58,606 nucleotides of DNA, from contig CALLKA010000077.1 of assembly GCA_938008665.1 (NCBI GenBank), forward strand, positions 1 through 58,606, read 5' to 3'. Source of the DNA: an uncultured Bacteroidota bacterium (GTDB lineage Bacteria; Bacteroidota; Bacteroidia; Chitinophagales; Chitinophagaceae). Positions 1-8,399 of this stretch are shown piece by piece; the stretch's first letter is position 1; every line of letters begins with the position of its first letter. A program made the translations under genes and the position numbers. The notes under the pieces are model-generated. The model searched no databases. It was not told the DNA's origin and saw nothing but the letters and a program-made list of their open reading frames with translations.

Positions 1-364
1 AACGAGTCATACCTGCGTTCGCAAATTTTTCTTTGAATGCATCAAAGCTTCCAAAAGCAGCAGTGATCGCATCAGCCAAAGCGCCTGATGGTGTTCCGCC
101 AGCATTGGGTGCTAAGCTAGCCCAAAAAAAGCTGTGGTTCCAATGTCCACCGCCATTGTTGCGAACTGCAGGGCTAATAGTTCCAGCTACTGCTACTAAT
201 TCTTCCAAAGTTTTTCCTTCGTTAGGCGTTCCTGCCACTGCTTTATTTAAATTGTCTACATAAGCTTGATGGTGTTTGCCATGATGGATTTGCATTGTTA
301 AAGTATCAAAATGTGGCTCTAAGGCTTCGTGTGCGTATGATAACGCTGGTAAAGTAAATGACAT
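1..364 (-). CDS. sodA: Superoxide dismutase (Fe/Mn type), C-terminus cut by window edge
   Basis: Converts superoxide to peroxide and oxygen. Reading the minus strand from an ATG at 362-364 gives 121 residues of the N-terminal half, opening MSFTLPALSYAHEALEPHFD and containing the helical-hairpin motif HHGKHHQAYVDNLN and the motif GGGHWNHSFFW. These hold the first two metal-ligand histidines of the iron/manganese family. The remaining C-terminal domain, with its Asp and His ligands, lies outside the window, so iron versus manganese preference cannot be judged. There is no signal peptide, so it is probably cytoplasmic. A TAnnTTTG box lies about 33 bases upstream. Confidence 0.95.
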   Translation of the reverse strand, partial: MSFTLPALSYAHEALEPHFDTLTMQIHHGKHHQAYVDNLNKAVAGTPNEGKTLEELVAVAGTISPAVRNNGGGHWNHSFFWASLAPNAGGTPSGALADAITAAFGSFDAFKEKFANAGMTR

Positions 365-396
365 ATTTTTTATTTTATTGTTTCTTGAATGAGGAA

Positions 397-404
397 CAAA
401 ATTA
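397..404 (-). promoter_or_regulatory. Putative -7 promoter element for sod
   Basis: The minus strand reads TAATTTTG here, an exact match to the Bacteroidota -7 consensus TAnnTTTG. It would place a start site near 390 and a leader of about 25 bases before the sod ATG. No convincing -33 TTTG box is seen at the right spacing, so this is a motif match only. Confidence 0.45.
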
Positions 405-477
405 CACCGCTTTCCACTGATTTTAGCGAACGCCGGGCATTTTTTCTGAAATAGTAAGTTAGTTGTGAAATGGAGAT

Positions 478-539
478 AAAATTAGCACCAGGCAGCCGAC
501 TTCAGTTCTTGCTGCAGAGGCCTAGTGGCTGCTAATTTT
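478..539. repeat. Long imperfect hairpin between tadA and sod
   Basis: A perfect 10-base inverted repeat, AAAATTAGCA at 478-487 and TGCTAATTTT at 530-539, encloses a 42-base GC-rich interior. On the minus strand the helix can continue inward through CCA/TGG and GGC/GCC with small bulges. It lies between the tadA stop and the sod promoter box, so the simplest reading is a transcription terminator or 3' structure for the tadA operon. A small structured RNA is a less likely alternative. Confidence 0.5.
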
Positions 540-559
540 TACAAACGAAATTAATGGAA

Positions 560-1000
560 CTATCTCTTTGCTTTAAAAAATGCCTGCATGAGTGCTGCGC
601 ATTCTTCTTGTAGAATTCCCCCCACAATAGTCGTGGATGGGTGGAATGGATTTTTTTCAGTCACACGACGATAACTATTTTTTTCATCGTAGGCCCCAAA
701 AACAATGTGGCCAATTTTATTCCAATATAAAGCCCCAGCGCACATAAGGCAAGGCTCTAATGTTACATATAAGGTGGCGGCTGGTAAATATTTGGATTGT
801 AAATTTTCACAAGCACTGCTGATCGCTAAAATTTCAGCATGAGCAGTGACGTCTTTTAATAACTGAACTTGATTATAACCTTTTGCGATGACTTGATCGT
901 TCATTACAATGACTGCTCCAACAGGAACTTCATCTTCGTCAAAGGCCCTCTGCGCTTGCGAGAGGGCCTGACGCATAAATGATTCATGTACGTTATTCAC
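560..1000 (-). CDS. tadA: tRNA-specific adenosine deaminase TadA
   Basis: Deaminates the wobble adenosine of tRNA-Arg(ACG) to inosine. The 146-residue protein has the full zinc deaminase signature: HAE at residues 54-56 (zinc His and proton-shuttle Glu) and PCLMC at 83-87 (zinc Cys 84 and 87). The preceding N-x-(6)-D-x-T-A-HAE context is typical of TadA rather than of cytosine or guanine deaminases, although a guanine deaminase cannot be fully excluded. The start lies 8 bases after the DUF1080 stop, so it probably shares that transcript although it is unrelated in function. It is followed by the hairpin at 478-539. Confidence 0.92.
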   Translation of the reverse strand: MNNVHESFMRQALSQAQRAFDEDEVPVGAVIVMNDQVIAKGYNQVQLLKDVTAHAEILAISSACENLQSKYLPAATLYVTLEPCLMCAGALYWNKIGHIVFGAYDEKNSYRRVTEKNPFHPSTTIVGGILQEECAALMQAFFKAKR

Positions 1001-1008
1001 AAAAATGA

Positions 1009-1698
1009 TTAAAGTCTTTTGATTTGAATATTTCTGTAGTACACATTATTGCCATGATCTTGTAAGGCAATATGCCCACTAAATACTTTTCCAAAATCAG
1101 GAGATTCCTTTTTTGAAAACTTACTGTTTTTAATTAATTCTTTCCAGCTGTCATCACCTAAAGTAGTAGTCGCAGTTGTCACGCCATTTAATTTTAAAAC
1201 TAAAGTTCCTTTTTGAACAATAATTTCCGCTTTATTCCATTCGCCAGCAGGTTTTACTGCATCATCTGGTCCAGCGATTAAATCATATAAGTTGCCCGCT
1301 CTGTGTTTAACAATTTTTCCATCGCTATGGCCTTCATTATCGATCACTTGCATCTCTGGTCCCGTATACCATAGGTTTTTATATTTTGCTTTGTCATCTT
1401 GTGCAAAAAATATGATACCACTGTTCCCGTTTTTTGAAATTTTCCATTCTAATTTTAAATGAAAATCGTCAAAACTTTCATCTGTAGTAATATCACCACG
1501 ACCTTCTTTTGTGCTAGCATCTAAAAAAAGTACCCCGTCTTCTGCCTTCCATGCTTGGCCTGCAACTTTTTCACCATAGGTATGCCATCCTTTGGTTGTT
1601 TTCCCGTCGAATAAACTGGTCCACTTCTTTTTTTGTGCTATTGTTTGAGCACAAATAAATAATACCAACAAGGAAAGTACAATTGATTTTAATTTCAT
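1009..1698 (-). CDS. Secreted DUF1080 (3-keto-disaccharide hydrolase family) protein
   Basis: A 229-residue exported protein. Residues 1-21 form a signal peptide ending TIAQ, followed by the family hallmark SLFDGKTTKGW and a concanavalin-like beta-sandwich with the segment GNSGIIFFAQ and a C-terminal GHIALQDHG motif. PF06439 is named 3-keto-disaccharide hydrolase because some members cleave 3-keto-glycosides; many others are only sugar-binding modules. It sits 30 bases after a cytochrome c gene and in line with sugar isomerase and oxidoreductase genes, which supports a role in oxidative sugar breakdown in the periplasm. The exact substrate is unknown. Confidence 0.85.
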   Translation of the reverse strand: MKLKSIVLSLLVLFICAQTIAQKKKWTSLFDGKTTKGWHTYGEKVAGQAWKAEDGVLFLDASTKEGRGDITTDESFDDFHLKLEWKISKNGNSGIIFFAQDDKAKYKNLWYTGPEMQVIDNEGHSDGKIVKHRAGNLYDLIAGPDDAVKPAGEWNKAEIIVQKGTLVLKLNGVTTATTTLGDDSWKELIKNSKFSKKESPDFGKVFSGHIALQDHGNNVYYRNIQIKRL

Positions 1699-1728
1699 TT
1701 TTTTATTTTTTCGATTATTATTACTTAA

Positions 1729-2136
1729 TTATTTTTTCAACAACATAATATATTTCACCATGGCTATCGCATCTTCCTCTTTCACTTGCGGATGCGGTGT
1801 CATTGGTATTGCGCCCCAAACGCCACTGCCCCCACTGATTATTTTACCTGCTAACATTTTAATATTACTTTCTGTAGCTTCATATTTTGCAGCCACATCC
1901 TTATAAGCTGGACCAATTAGTTTTTCACTTGTTTTATGACAAGTTAAACAGTCACTACCTGCAATAAGTGCCAATCCCTTTTGATAATCAGGATTTTCAG
2001 ATAAAGGCTTGGGCGCTTCTGCAACTGCTTTTGCTTCAGTAGTTGCTGTTGCTTCTGTTGTTCCTTCTTTTTTCTCTCCACCACCACATGCAGTAAATAC
2101 CAATACTGCTGACATAATTCCTAAAATCTTTTTCAT
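1729..2136 (-). CDS. Small lipoprotein c-type cytochrome
   Basis: A 135-residue mono-haem cytochrome c. The signal peptide ends in a lipobox, FTAC, with the lipidated Cys at residue 17. A low-complexity Ala/Thr/Glu linker (about 20-45) leads to the haem site CLTCH at 63-67, and the IPMTPHPQ motif supplies the likely axial Met 112. It should be tethered to a membrane facing the periplasm and carry electrons. Its place between a sugar isomerase and DUF1080 suggests it accepts electrons from a sugar dehydrogenase and passes them to the respiratory chain. That role is inference from context. Confidence 0.9.
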   Translation of the reverse strand: MKKILGIMSAVLVFTACGGGEKKEGTTEATATTEAKAVAEAPKPLSENPDYQKGLALIAGSDCLTCHKTSEKLIGPAYKDVAAKYEATESNIKMLAGKIISGGSGVWGAIPMTPHPQVKEEDAIAMVKYIMLLKK

Positions 2137-2162
2137 ACTTTTTGTTTTATTAATTGATTTAA

Positions 2163-3215
2163 TTATATACCTAAAATTTTCTTGTTAAATGCTTCATCTG
2201 ATCCTGTATTTGCAAAGTCATCAAAAGCTTTTTCTGTTACTTGAATAATATTATTTTTAATAAACACGGCTCCTTCCGCTGCGCCAACTTCAGGATGCTT
2301 AATGGCACACTCCCATTCCATTACTGCCCATCCCTTGTAATCATAAGCAGCAAGTTTGCTGAAAATATTTTTAAAATCAACCTGCCCATCTCCCAATGAT
2401 CTAAATCGACCTGCGCGGTCAATCCAATTTTGATATCCACCATATACGCCTTGCTTGGCAGTTGGATTAAATTCTGCATCTTTTACATGGAACATTTTAA
2501 TGCGTTCATGAAATGCATCAATGTATCCTAAGTAATCCATGCATTGTAAAACAAAATGAGATGGATCGTATAATAAGCAAGCACGAGGATGTTGGTTGAC
2601 CTTATCTAAAAACATTTCATAAGTAACACCATCATGCAAATCCTCGCCAGGATGTATTTCATAACAAACATCTACGCCCACTTTATCAAACTCATTTAAT
2701 ATTGGTAACCATCTTTTTGCTAATTCTGTAAATCCAGTTTCCACCAAACCTGCTGGACGTTGTGGCCAAGGATATACCGTGTGCCATAATAATGCACCAC
2801 TAAATGTCGCATGTGCATTTAAGCCTAAGTTTTGGGAAGCCTGAGCAGCATATTTTAATTGTTGTATTGCCCATTCAGTTCTTGCCTTTGAATTGCCATG
2901 AACTTCCTTGGGCGCAAATCCGTCAAATTGTGCATCATAGGCAGGATGAACTGCAATCAATTGTCCTTGTAAGTGTGTAGACAGTTCAGTGATTTCCATA
3001 CCCGTACTTGCTACAATACCTTTAATTTCATCCGCATAAGTTTTGCTTTCAGCTGCTTTTTGCAAATCAATGCATCTTGCATCCCAACTAGGAATTTGTA
3101 CACCTTTGAATCCTAAGGATGCTGCCCATTTGCAAATACTTTCTAAAGAATTAAATGGCGCAACATCACCCATAAACTGCGCTAAAAATATTCCTGGTCC
3201 TTTTATTGTGGTCAT
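2163..3215 (-). CDS. Sugar phosphate isomerase/epimerase (TIM barrel), cytoplasmic
   Basis: A 350-residue AP-endonuclease-2-type TIM barrel with no signal peptide. Candidate metal ligands are E186 in CYEIHPGE, D217 in LYDPSH, H243 in MFHVKDAEF and E300 in AVMEWE, matching the Glu-Asp-His-Glu set of the xylose isomerase/IolE superfamily. Family members isomerise, epimerise or dehydrate sugars and inositols. The gene follows the Gfo/Idh/MocA oxidoreductase by 34 bases, a pairing common in Bacteroidota sugar and inositol catabolic operons. The particular sugar cannot be told from sequence. Confidence 0.88.
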   Translation of the reverse strand: MTTIKGPGIFLAQFMGDVAPFNSLESICKWAASLGFKGVQIPSWDARCIDLQKAAESKTYADEIKGIVASTGMEITELSTHLQGQLIAVHPAYDAQFDGFAPKEVHGNSKARTEWAIQQLKYAAQASQNLGLNAHATFSGALLWHTVYPWPQRPAGLVETGFTELAKRWLPILNEFDKVGVDVCYEIHPGEDLHDGVTYEMFLDKVNQHPRACLLYDPSHFVLQCMDYLGYIDAFHERIKMFHVKDAEFNPTAKQGVYGGYQNWIDRAGRFRSLGDGQVDFKNIFSKLAAYDYKGWAVMEWECAIKHPEVGAAEGAVFIKNNIIQVTEKAFDDFANTGSDEAFNKKILGI

Positions 3216-3249
3216 ATTATTTGTTTAATAATCGTGAATTGTAATTTTT

Positions 3250-4416
3250 TTATAAAACATAAGGGGTCCATTTCACATCCGACTGTGATGATGCAACTAC
3301 ATTATCAATAAACGCCATACCTCTTAATCCATCTTCAATGCCAGGAAAATCAAGCATCTCCGGAGTTGGTGTGGTACCATCTATTTTACATCCAATGGTT
3401 AATGCAAAGTTTCTATAAATATTTGCGAATGCCTCCAGGTATCCTTCAGGATGTCCGCCTGGGGTGCGACAATTATGAATTGCAGTAGGTGATAAGTGAG
3501 CTCCATAATTTCCGCCAGCCCTAAAAATTTGCGTAGGTTGATCATACCATTTTACCAATAAAGTATTGGGTTCGTGTTGTGCCCATTCAATACCACCATG
3601 CTCTCCATACACTCTTATTTTTAAAGCATTTTCTTCACCCGCTGCTACTTGAGATGCCATTAAAACTCCTTTAGCACCATTGTCAAATTTCAACATCACT
3701 GCACCGTCATCATCTAACATGCGTCCTTCCACCATGGTATTTAATTCAGCACATACATCTGTAATTTTTGCACCCGTAATATATTCAGCTAAATGCGCAG
3801 CATGTGTCCCAATGTCGCCCATCACCGAACTTTTACCTGATTTTTTTGGATCCGTTCTCCAAGCTGCTTGTGCGTTTCCTTCGCGTTCAGATAATTTACT
3901 TAACCAACCTTGAGGGTACTCCACCCAAATTTTTCTAATTTTTCCAAACTTCCCTTCCTTCACCATTGCTTTTGCTTGCTTTACCATGGGGTATCCAGAA
4001 TAGGTATGCGTCAAGCAAAGGGTTAAGCCGGTTTCATCTAATTTTTGTTTTAGTTGCTTTGCTTCATCTAATGAAAAGGTAATTGGTTTTTCAATCACCA
4101 CATGAAAGCCATATTCTAATGCCATCATCGCAGGTGCAAAGTGGGCAAAGTTGGGCGTTACAATCGTTACAAAGTCGATGCGCTCATTTGCTGGAAGGCT
4201 TGCTTCTTTCTTGATCATTTCTTCATATGTCAAGTAAATCCTTTCCTTAGGTAAAAATAAAGCTTCACCAGAAGCAATTGCTACTTCAGGTCTTATACTT
4301 AATGCGCCACAACTCACTTCAATTAATCCATCCATATTTGCAGCCAAACGGTGAATTGCACCGATAAAAGCGTCTTTTCCGCCTCCGACCATTCCCATGC
4401 GTAATTTTCGATTCAT
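3250..4416 (-). CDS. Gfo/Idh/MocA family NAD(P)-dependent oxidoreductase, cytoplasmic
   Basis: A 388-residue sugar or inositol dehydrogenase-like protein. The Rossmann motif GMVGGGKDAF lies at residues 8-17 and the catalytic EKP at 109-111, followed by the family's C-terminal beta-sheet domain. The reading frame is open upstream to an ATG at 4503. The ATG at 4416 is chosen because family homology begins directly with MNRKLRMGMVGGG and the extra 29 residues look like translated leader. It heads the minus-strand operon running through the isomerase, cytochrome c and DUF1080, and is divergent from the exported isomerase genes. Confidence 0.9.
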   Translation of the reverse strand: MNRKLRMGMVGGGKDAFIGAIHRLAANMDGLIEVSCGALSIRPEVAIASGEALFLPKERIYLTYEEMIKKEASLPANERIDFVTIVTPNFAHFAPAMMALEYGFHVVIEKPITFSLDEAKQLKQKLDETGLTLCLTHTYSGYPMVKQAKAMVKEGKFGKIRKIWVEYPQGWLSKLSEREGNAQAAWRTDPKKSGKSSVMGDIGTHAAHLAEYITGAKITDVCAELNTMVEGRMLDDDGAVMLKFDNGAKGVLMASQVAAGEENALKIRVYGEHGGIEWAQHEPNTLLVKWYDQPTQIFRAGGNYGAHLSPTAIHNCRTPGGHPEGYLEAFANIYRNFALTIGCKIDGTTPTPEMLDFPGIEDGLRGMAFIDNVVASSQSDVKWTPYVL

Positions 4417-4448
4417 ATTTGAAATTTTTAAGCTTTTGTGTAATTTAA

Positions 4449-4471
4449 AATCCATTTTTTTACCATGGATT
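4449..4471. repeat. Small inverted repeat in the divergent promoter region
   Basis: AATCCAT at 4449-4455 and ATGGATT at 4465-4471 form a 7-base inverted repeat around a T-rich loop. It lies between the divergent oxidoreductase and isomerase genes, upstream of the preferred start at 4416. It could be an operator or leader hairpin. The signal is weak and may be chance. Confidence 0.25.
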
Positions 4472-4600
4472 ATAACCTTAGCAATTTCCTTATAATTTCG
4501 CAAAAAACCCCCATTTTTAACTTAAAACTTTATAAAAAATAGGAAAAAAAAATTATATTTATCAAGTCATAAAATCTGGGAACTTATATAATATTTTGTA

Positions 4601-5506
4601 ATGTCATCTAATGTGAATAGGCGTCAAATTTTAAAACAAGTAATCACTGGTTCTGCTGCTTTGGCAACAGGCGTAGTGGTCCCTTCAAATTTAATTGCAT
4701 CAGTGAAACAAGGACTTCAAAACAATAACGAACCCTTTTCTTTAAAAGGAAAAATTAACCATTCTGCTTGTAGGTGGTGTTATAGTCAGTATCCGATTGC
4801 AGAATTAGCTAAAAATTTCAAAGCAATGGGTATGGCGGGGATGGACTTAGTAGGCCCTGCTGAATGGCATGTACTTAAGGAAAATAATTTAGTGTCCACC
4901 ATGTGCAATGGTGCTGAGATAAGTTTGACCAAAGGATTTAATGACCCAAGTTATCATGATACCTTGGTTAAGAATTATACCGATCATATTAACTATGTTG
5001 CAGATGCTGGGTACACCAATTTAATTTGTTTTTCAGGTAATAGAAAGGGTATGGATGATGAAACGGGATTAAATAACTGCGCAACAGGGTTGAAAAAAAT
5101 AATGGCCTTGGCTGAAAAAAGAGGAGTGATGATTCAGATGGAGTTATTAAATTCAAAAGTGGATCACAAGGATTATATGTGTGACAGATCCGTTTGGGGT
5201 GTTGAATTATGTAAGCGAATAGGGTCACCTAATTTTAAATTATTGTTTGACATTTATCATATGCAAATTGATGAAGGAGATGTAATTCGTACCATCAATG
5301 CAAATCATGAATATTATGGACACTACCATACAGGAGGAGTGCCAGGTCGTAATGAAATTGATGAACGTCAGGAATTATATTATCCTGCTATTATGCGTGC
5401 GATTGTTGCTACAGGATTTAAGGGTTATGTGGCTCAAGAATTTATTCCTGCAGATAAAGATCCAATGGCATCACTTAAAAAGGCTATTGAAATTTGTGAT
5501 ATTTAA
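4601..5506 (+). CDS. Tat-exported hydroxypyruvate isomerase-like TIM-barrel protein
   Basis: A 301-residue protein. The N-terminus carries a twin-arginine signal, NRRQILK at 6-12, followed by a hydrophobic stretch to about residue 33. The mature TIM barrel resembles hydroxypyruvate isomerase: ELLNSKVDH (E181), LLFDIYHMQIDEGD (D217), HYHTGGVPGR (H243) and AQEF (E280) give the expected metal-ligand set and the HYHT-GxPGR signature. Bacterial Hyi is normally cytoplasmic, so export is notable, and the substrate may be another keto-sugar. It begins the plus-strand arm of the sugar-oxidation module. Confidence 0.85.
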   Translation: MSSNVNRRQILKQVITGSAALATGVVVPSNLIASVKQGLQNNNEPFSLKGKINHSACRWCYSQYPIAELAKNFKAMGMAGMDLVGPAEWHVLKENNLVSTMCNGAEISLTKGFNDPSYHDTLVKNYTDHINYVADAGYTNLICFSGNRKGMDDETGLNNCATGLKKIMALAEKRGVMIQMELLNSKVDHKDYMCDRSVWGVELCKRIGSPNFKLLFDIYHMQIDEGDVIRTINANHEYYGHYHTGGVPGRNEIDERQELYYPAIMRAIVATGFKGYVAQEFIPADKDPMASLKKAIEICDI

Positions 5507-5536
5507 AAATAATTAACGCGATTAAATTTATATTTT

Positions 5537-6118
5537 ATGATGAACAGACGTGAAGCATTATCAAGAGTAGCTATTATTATGGGTGGAACTGTTTTAGGCG
5601 CGGAAGCATTTTTATCAGGATGTACCACTGCAAAAACAGGATTGGTATTTTCTGCGGAAGACATTGCATTTTTAAATGAAGTAGGAGAAGTAATTATCCC
5701 AGCAACCAACACACCTGGTGCTAAGGAAGCCAAAGTGGGAGAATTTATGTCAGTGATGGTGCGCGATTGCTATGATGAAAAAAATCAAAACATTTTTATG
5801 GAAGGGATGCGTGAATTACAGTTTAAGGAAGCGAAGGCTAAAATTGGCAAATCCTTTATGGAAGCAAACGCAAAAGAGCGTCATGATTTAATTAGTGCGC
5901 TTGATAAGGAAGTGCAAGCGAATAAAGAAGCTCAAAAAGCAAATCCAGATAAAAAATCAGCTAACGCAAAACATTATTTTACCATGATGAAGGAGTTGAC
6001 ACTGACTGGATTTTTCACTTCAGAAGTGGGGGCGACCAAAGCACTTCGTTATGTGGCTATTCCTGGAAGATACGAGGGCTGTGTGCCATATGCTAAAGGA
6101 GATAAGGCTTGGGCGTAG
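5537..6118 (+). CDS. Gluconate 2-dehydrogenase subunit 3-like Tat lipoprotein
   Basis: A 193-residue protein starting MMNRREALSR, with a twin-arginine motif, a hydrophobic core and a lipobox LSGC (Cys 29), so probably a Tat-exported lipoprotein. The segment FLNEVGEVIIPATNTPGAKEAKV (split by the reading here into its start FLNEVGEVIIPATN and the following TPGAKEAKV) is the hallmark of the gluconate 2-dehydrogenase subunit 3 family. In characterised enzymes this small subunit escorts a GMC-type FAD catalytic subunit and hands electrons to a cytochrome c. No GMC gene is adjacent. The preceding isomerase gene ends 30 bases upstream. Confidence 0.85.
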   Translation: MMNRREALSRVAIIMGGTVLGAEAFLSGCTTAKTGLVFSAEDIAFLNEVGEVIIPATNTPGAKEAKVGEFMSVMVRDCYDEKNQNIFMEGMRELQFKEAKAKIGKSFMEANAKERHDLISALDKEVQANKEAQKANPDKKSANAKHYFTMMKELTLTGFFTSEVGATKALRYVAIPGRYEGCVPYAKGDKAWA

Positions 6119-6235
6119 TATTTTACTATGCCAGCAATTTAGCTAAATGATTTAAGCGATTTATATTTTCATTAAGTTTTCATTAGGGTTTAATAACATT
6201 TATAACAAGAATCAATTACCATTTTAATTTATTAC

Positions 6236-7096
6236 ATGTCAAATTCAAGAAGAAGTTTTTTACGCAACACCGCATTGGCTAGTTTAGCGTTGGGTAACCC
6301 ATTTAATAAGGAGCTGTTTGCCATGGCGCAAAAGAAAAATAAGTTTGGAATTCAGTTGTGGACTGTCAAGGAGGCCTTGGCTAAAGATCCATTAGGGGTG
6401 TTGAAACATTTATCCAATTGTGGGTACAAACAAATTGAAAGTTTTGAGGGCGCTAAGGGTATTTTCTGGGGTATGAAAAATACAGAGTTCAAAAAACAAT
6501 TGGGGGATATGGAGATGAACATCATTGCCTCACATTGTGATATTAATAAGGATTTTGAACGCAAGGCTGCGGAAGCAGGTGAAATTGGAATGAAATATTT
6601 AATATGTCCACATATTGGAGCTCAAAAATCCATTGATGACTATAAGCGCTATGCTGATCAGTTTAATAAGTGTGGTGAAATAGCGAATAAGAATGGAATT
6701 CGTTTTGCCTACCATAATCATGACTATTCTTTTAAAGCAATGGCCGGTGGAATGCCACAGGACGTATTAATGAATGCAACAGATGCTAATTTGGTAGATT
6801 TTGAAATGGACATTTATTGGGTAGTAGCAGCTGGCGCCGATCCTATAACTTATTTAAAAAAATATCCAAATCGTTTTAAATTATGCCATGTGAAGGATTT
6901 GATAAAAACACCCACTGGGCATGAGTCATGTATCTTAGGGAAAGGAACGATTGATTTTAAAAATATTTTATATGTAGGTGCGCAAAATGGCTTAAAATTT
7001 CACATCATTGAACAAGAAGCCTATACCGGAACCACTGAATTAGATTGCGCTAAAGAAAACGCAATTGTGTTAAACAATTTAGATTGGAGAGCATAA
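6236..7096 (+). CDS. Tat-exported sugar phosphate isomerase/epimerase
   Basis: A 286-residue TIM-barrel protein with an N-terminal twin-arginine signal, SRRSFLRNTALASLALG (residues 4-20). Motifs typical of the xylose isomerase-like superfamily follow: FGIQLWTVKEAL, the metal-site segments FAYHNHDYSF, VDFEMDIYWV and KLCHVKDL, and HIIEQEA near the end. Proteins like this are common in Bacteroidota sugar-oxidation clusters next to Gfo/Idh/MocA and DUF1080 proteins. A gap of 117 bases separates it from the previous gene, so it may have its own promoter. It converges on the PLP gene with only 2 bases between. Confidence 0.85.
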   Translation: MSNSRRSFLRNTALASLALGNPFNKELFAMAQKKNKFGIQLWTVKEALAKDPLGVLKHLSNCGYKQIESFEGAKGIFWGMKNTEFKKQLGDMEMNIIASHCDINKDFERKAAEAGEIGMKYLICPHIGAQKSIDDYKRYADQFNKCGEIANKNGIRFAYHNHDYSFKAMAGGMPQDVLMNATDANLVDFEMDIYWVVAAGADPITYLKKYPNRFKLCHVKDLIKTPTGHESCILGKGTIDFKNILYVGAQNGLKFHIIEQEAYTGTTELDCAKENAIVLNNLDWRA

Positions 7097-7098
7097 AT

Positions 7099-8259
7099 TT
7101 AAAGCCGGTTTTGTTTTTTTAATTCAGACAAGGCATTGTATAGTGTATCTAAATTTGCCATGGTATTAAATGCATTAATGGAATAGCGCATATACACATC
7201 ATTCTCCTGACGCATGATTGGAATTTCAATTTTGTATTCGGTGAATAATGTCCTTTGTAATATTTCTGGTTCCTTGGTTTTGATTGGGATACTAATCATT
7301 TGCCCAATCCATTCATTGGTTAAAGGACTAATGGGGCTTGATCCTAGTAAATCATAAAAGCGTTGCGCGTTGGCAAGCACCATGTCATGACATTCATTAC
7401 GAACAGTGATCCAATCATTTTCAGCCATAAATTGTATACAAGCGGGCACTGTTAAAAATGCAGAAAAGTCGCGTGTGCCAATCATTTGGTGGTAATCCAA
7501 ATAGTGTGAATGAGAAGGTTTTAATGCTTTGTATCCCCAACTTACAATGAGCGGATCGCAAAGATGCTGTACTGATTTGTGTGCATATAAAAAACTACAT
7601 CCTTTGGGCGCCATCATCCATTTATGACATGCACCCGTATAAAAATCAGCTTGTAGTTCCGCTAAATTTAATGGAATATGTCCTGGCACATGCGCGCCAT
7701 CGACAATGGTAATCAATCCTTTTGATTTTGCTATTTCGCAAACTTCTTTTACTGGAAAAATTAATCCAGTCGAACTAGTTATTTGACTAATAAATATCGC
7801 TTTTGTATTTGCAGTCACACCTTCAAAAAAATCAGCTATGAATTTTTCTTTAGTTGTTATGGGCAAATTAATTTTTTGACGACGATACCTGGCACCCGCT
7901 TTTTCACAATAAAAATTCCAGGTCCGATCGCAGGCACCATATTCAATGTCCGTGGTTAATATTTCATCTCCCGCTTTTAAAGGAAAATTTTTTGCAATCA
8001 GGTTAACGGCAAAAGAAGGATTAGTAACATACACCAAATCATCCTTATCAGCACAGCCAATATATTTTGCTAAAGCAGCTCTTGATTCTGCTAAATAGTT
8101 GACGCCATCAAAGGCAATAAACTGAACAGGTTCGGATTCCAATACTCTTTGCCAATGTTGGTAATTTTCAAATATAGGTTTGGGTGTTGCGCCAAAGGAG
8201 CCAAAATTTAAAAATGTGATTGTCGGGTTTAATAAAAATTGATCTTGAAAGTTTTTCAT
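7099..8259 (-). CDS. Class V aminotransferase-fold PLP enzyme (isopenicillin-N epimerase-like)
   Basis: A 386-residue PLP-dependent enzyme of the class V aminotransferase/cysteine desulfurase fold. The cofactor contacts are D188 and H190 in IVDGAH and the Schiff-base K213 in CHKWMM. The closest named relatives are isopenicillin-N epimerase-like proteins, whose real reactions in most bacteria are unknown. The frame is open to 8331, but the ATG at 8259 (MKNFQDQFLLNP) fits the family's N-terminus and the extra 24 residues look like leader. No signal peptide is present. A functional link to the flanking sugar genes is not evident. Confidence 0.82.
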   Translation of the reverse strand: MKNFQDQFLLNPTITFLNFGSFGATPKPIFENYQHWQRVLESEPVQFIAFDGVNYLAESRAALAKYIGCADKDDLVYVTNPSFAVNLIAKNFPLKAGDEILTTDIEYGACDRTWNFYCEKAGARYRRQKINLPITTKEKFIADFFEGVTANTKAIFISQITSSTGLIFPVKEVCEIAKSKGLITIVDGAHVPGHIPLNLAELQADFYTGACHKWMMAPKGCSFLYAHKSVQHLCDPLIVSWGYKALKPSHSHYLDYHQMIGTRDFSAFLTVPACIQFMAENDWITVRNECHDMVLANAQRFYDLLGSSPISPLTNEWIGQMISIPIKTKEPEILQRTLFTEYKIEIPIMRQENDVYMRYSINAFNTMANLDTLYNALSELKKQNRL

Positions 8260-8348
8260 AAATATAAAATTTAAAAGATAATCGCGCAATGTATTGAAAG
8301 GCGGTACAACAAACAAGGATAAAGTTACCACTTAATCAGGGACATAAA

Positions 8349-8383
8349 AAAACCCTTCCACTCATTTATAGTGAAAGGGTTTT
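8349..8383. terminator. Rho-independent-type terminator hairpin
   Basis: AAAACCCTTCCACT (8349-8362) pairs with AGTGAAAGGGTTTT (8370-8383) with one mismatch around a 7-base loop. On the minus strand the arm is followed by a run of T residues, so it would end transcription of the Tat-exported oxidoreductase gene that stops at 8400. Confidence 0.8.
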
Positions 8384-8399
8384 AAGTAATGCGATTTAA

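Noticed and set aside
4417..4503. 29-residue N-terminal extension of the cytoplasmic Gfo/Idh/MocA protein
   Set aside because: It precedes the Rossmann motif with a basic, non-signal sequence and overlaps the divergent promoter region, so it is more likely untranslated leader.
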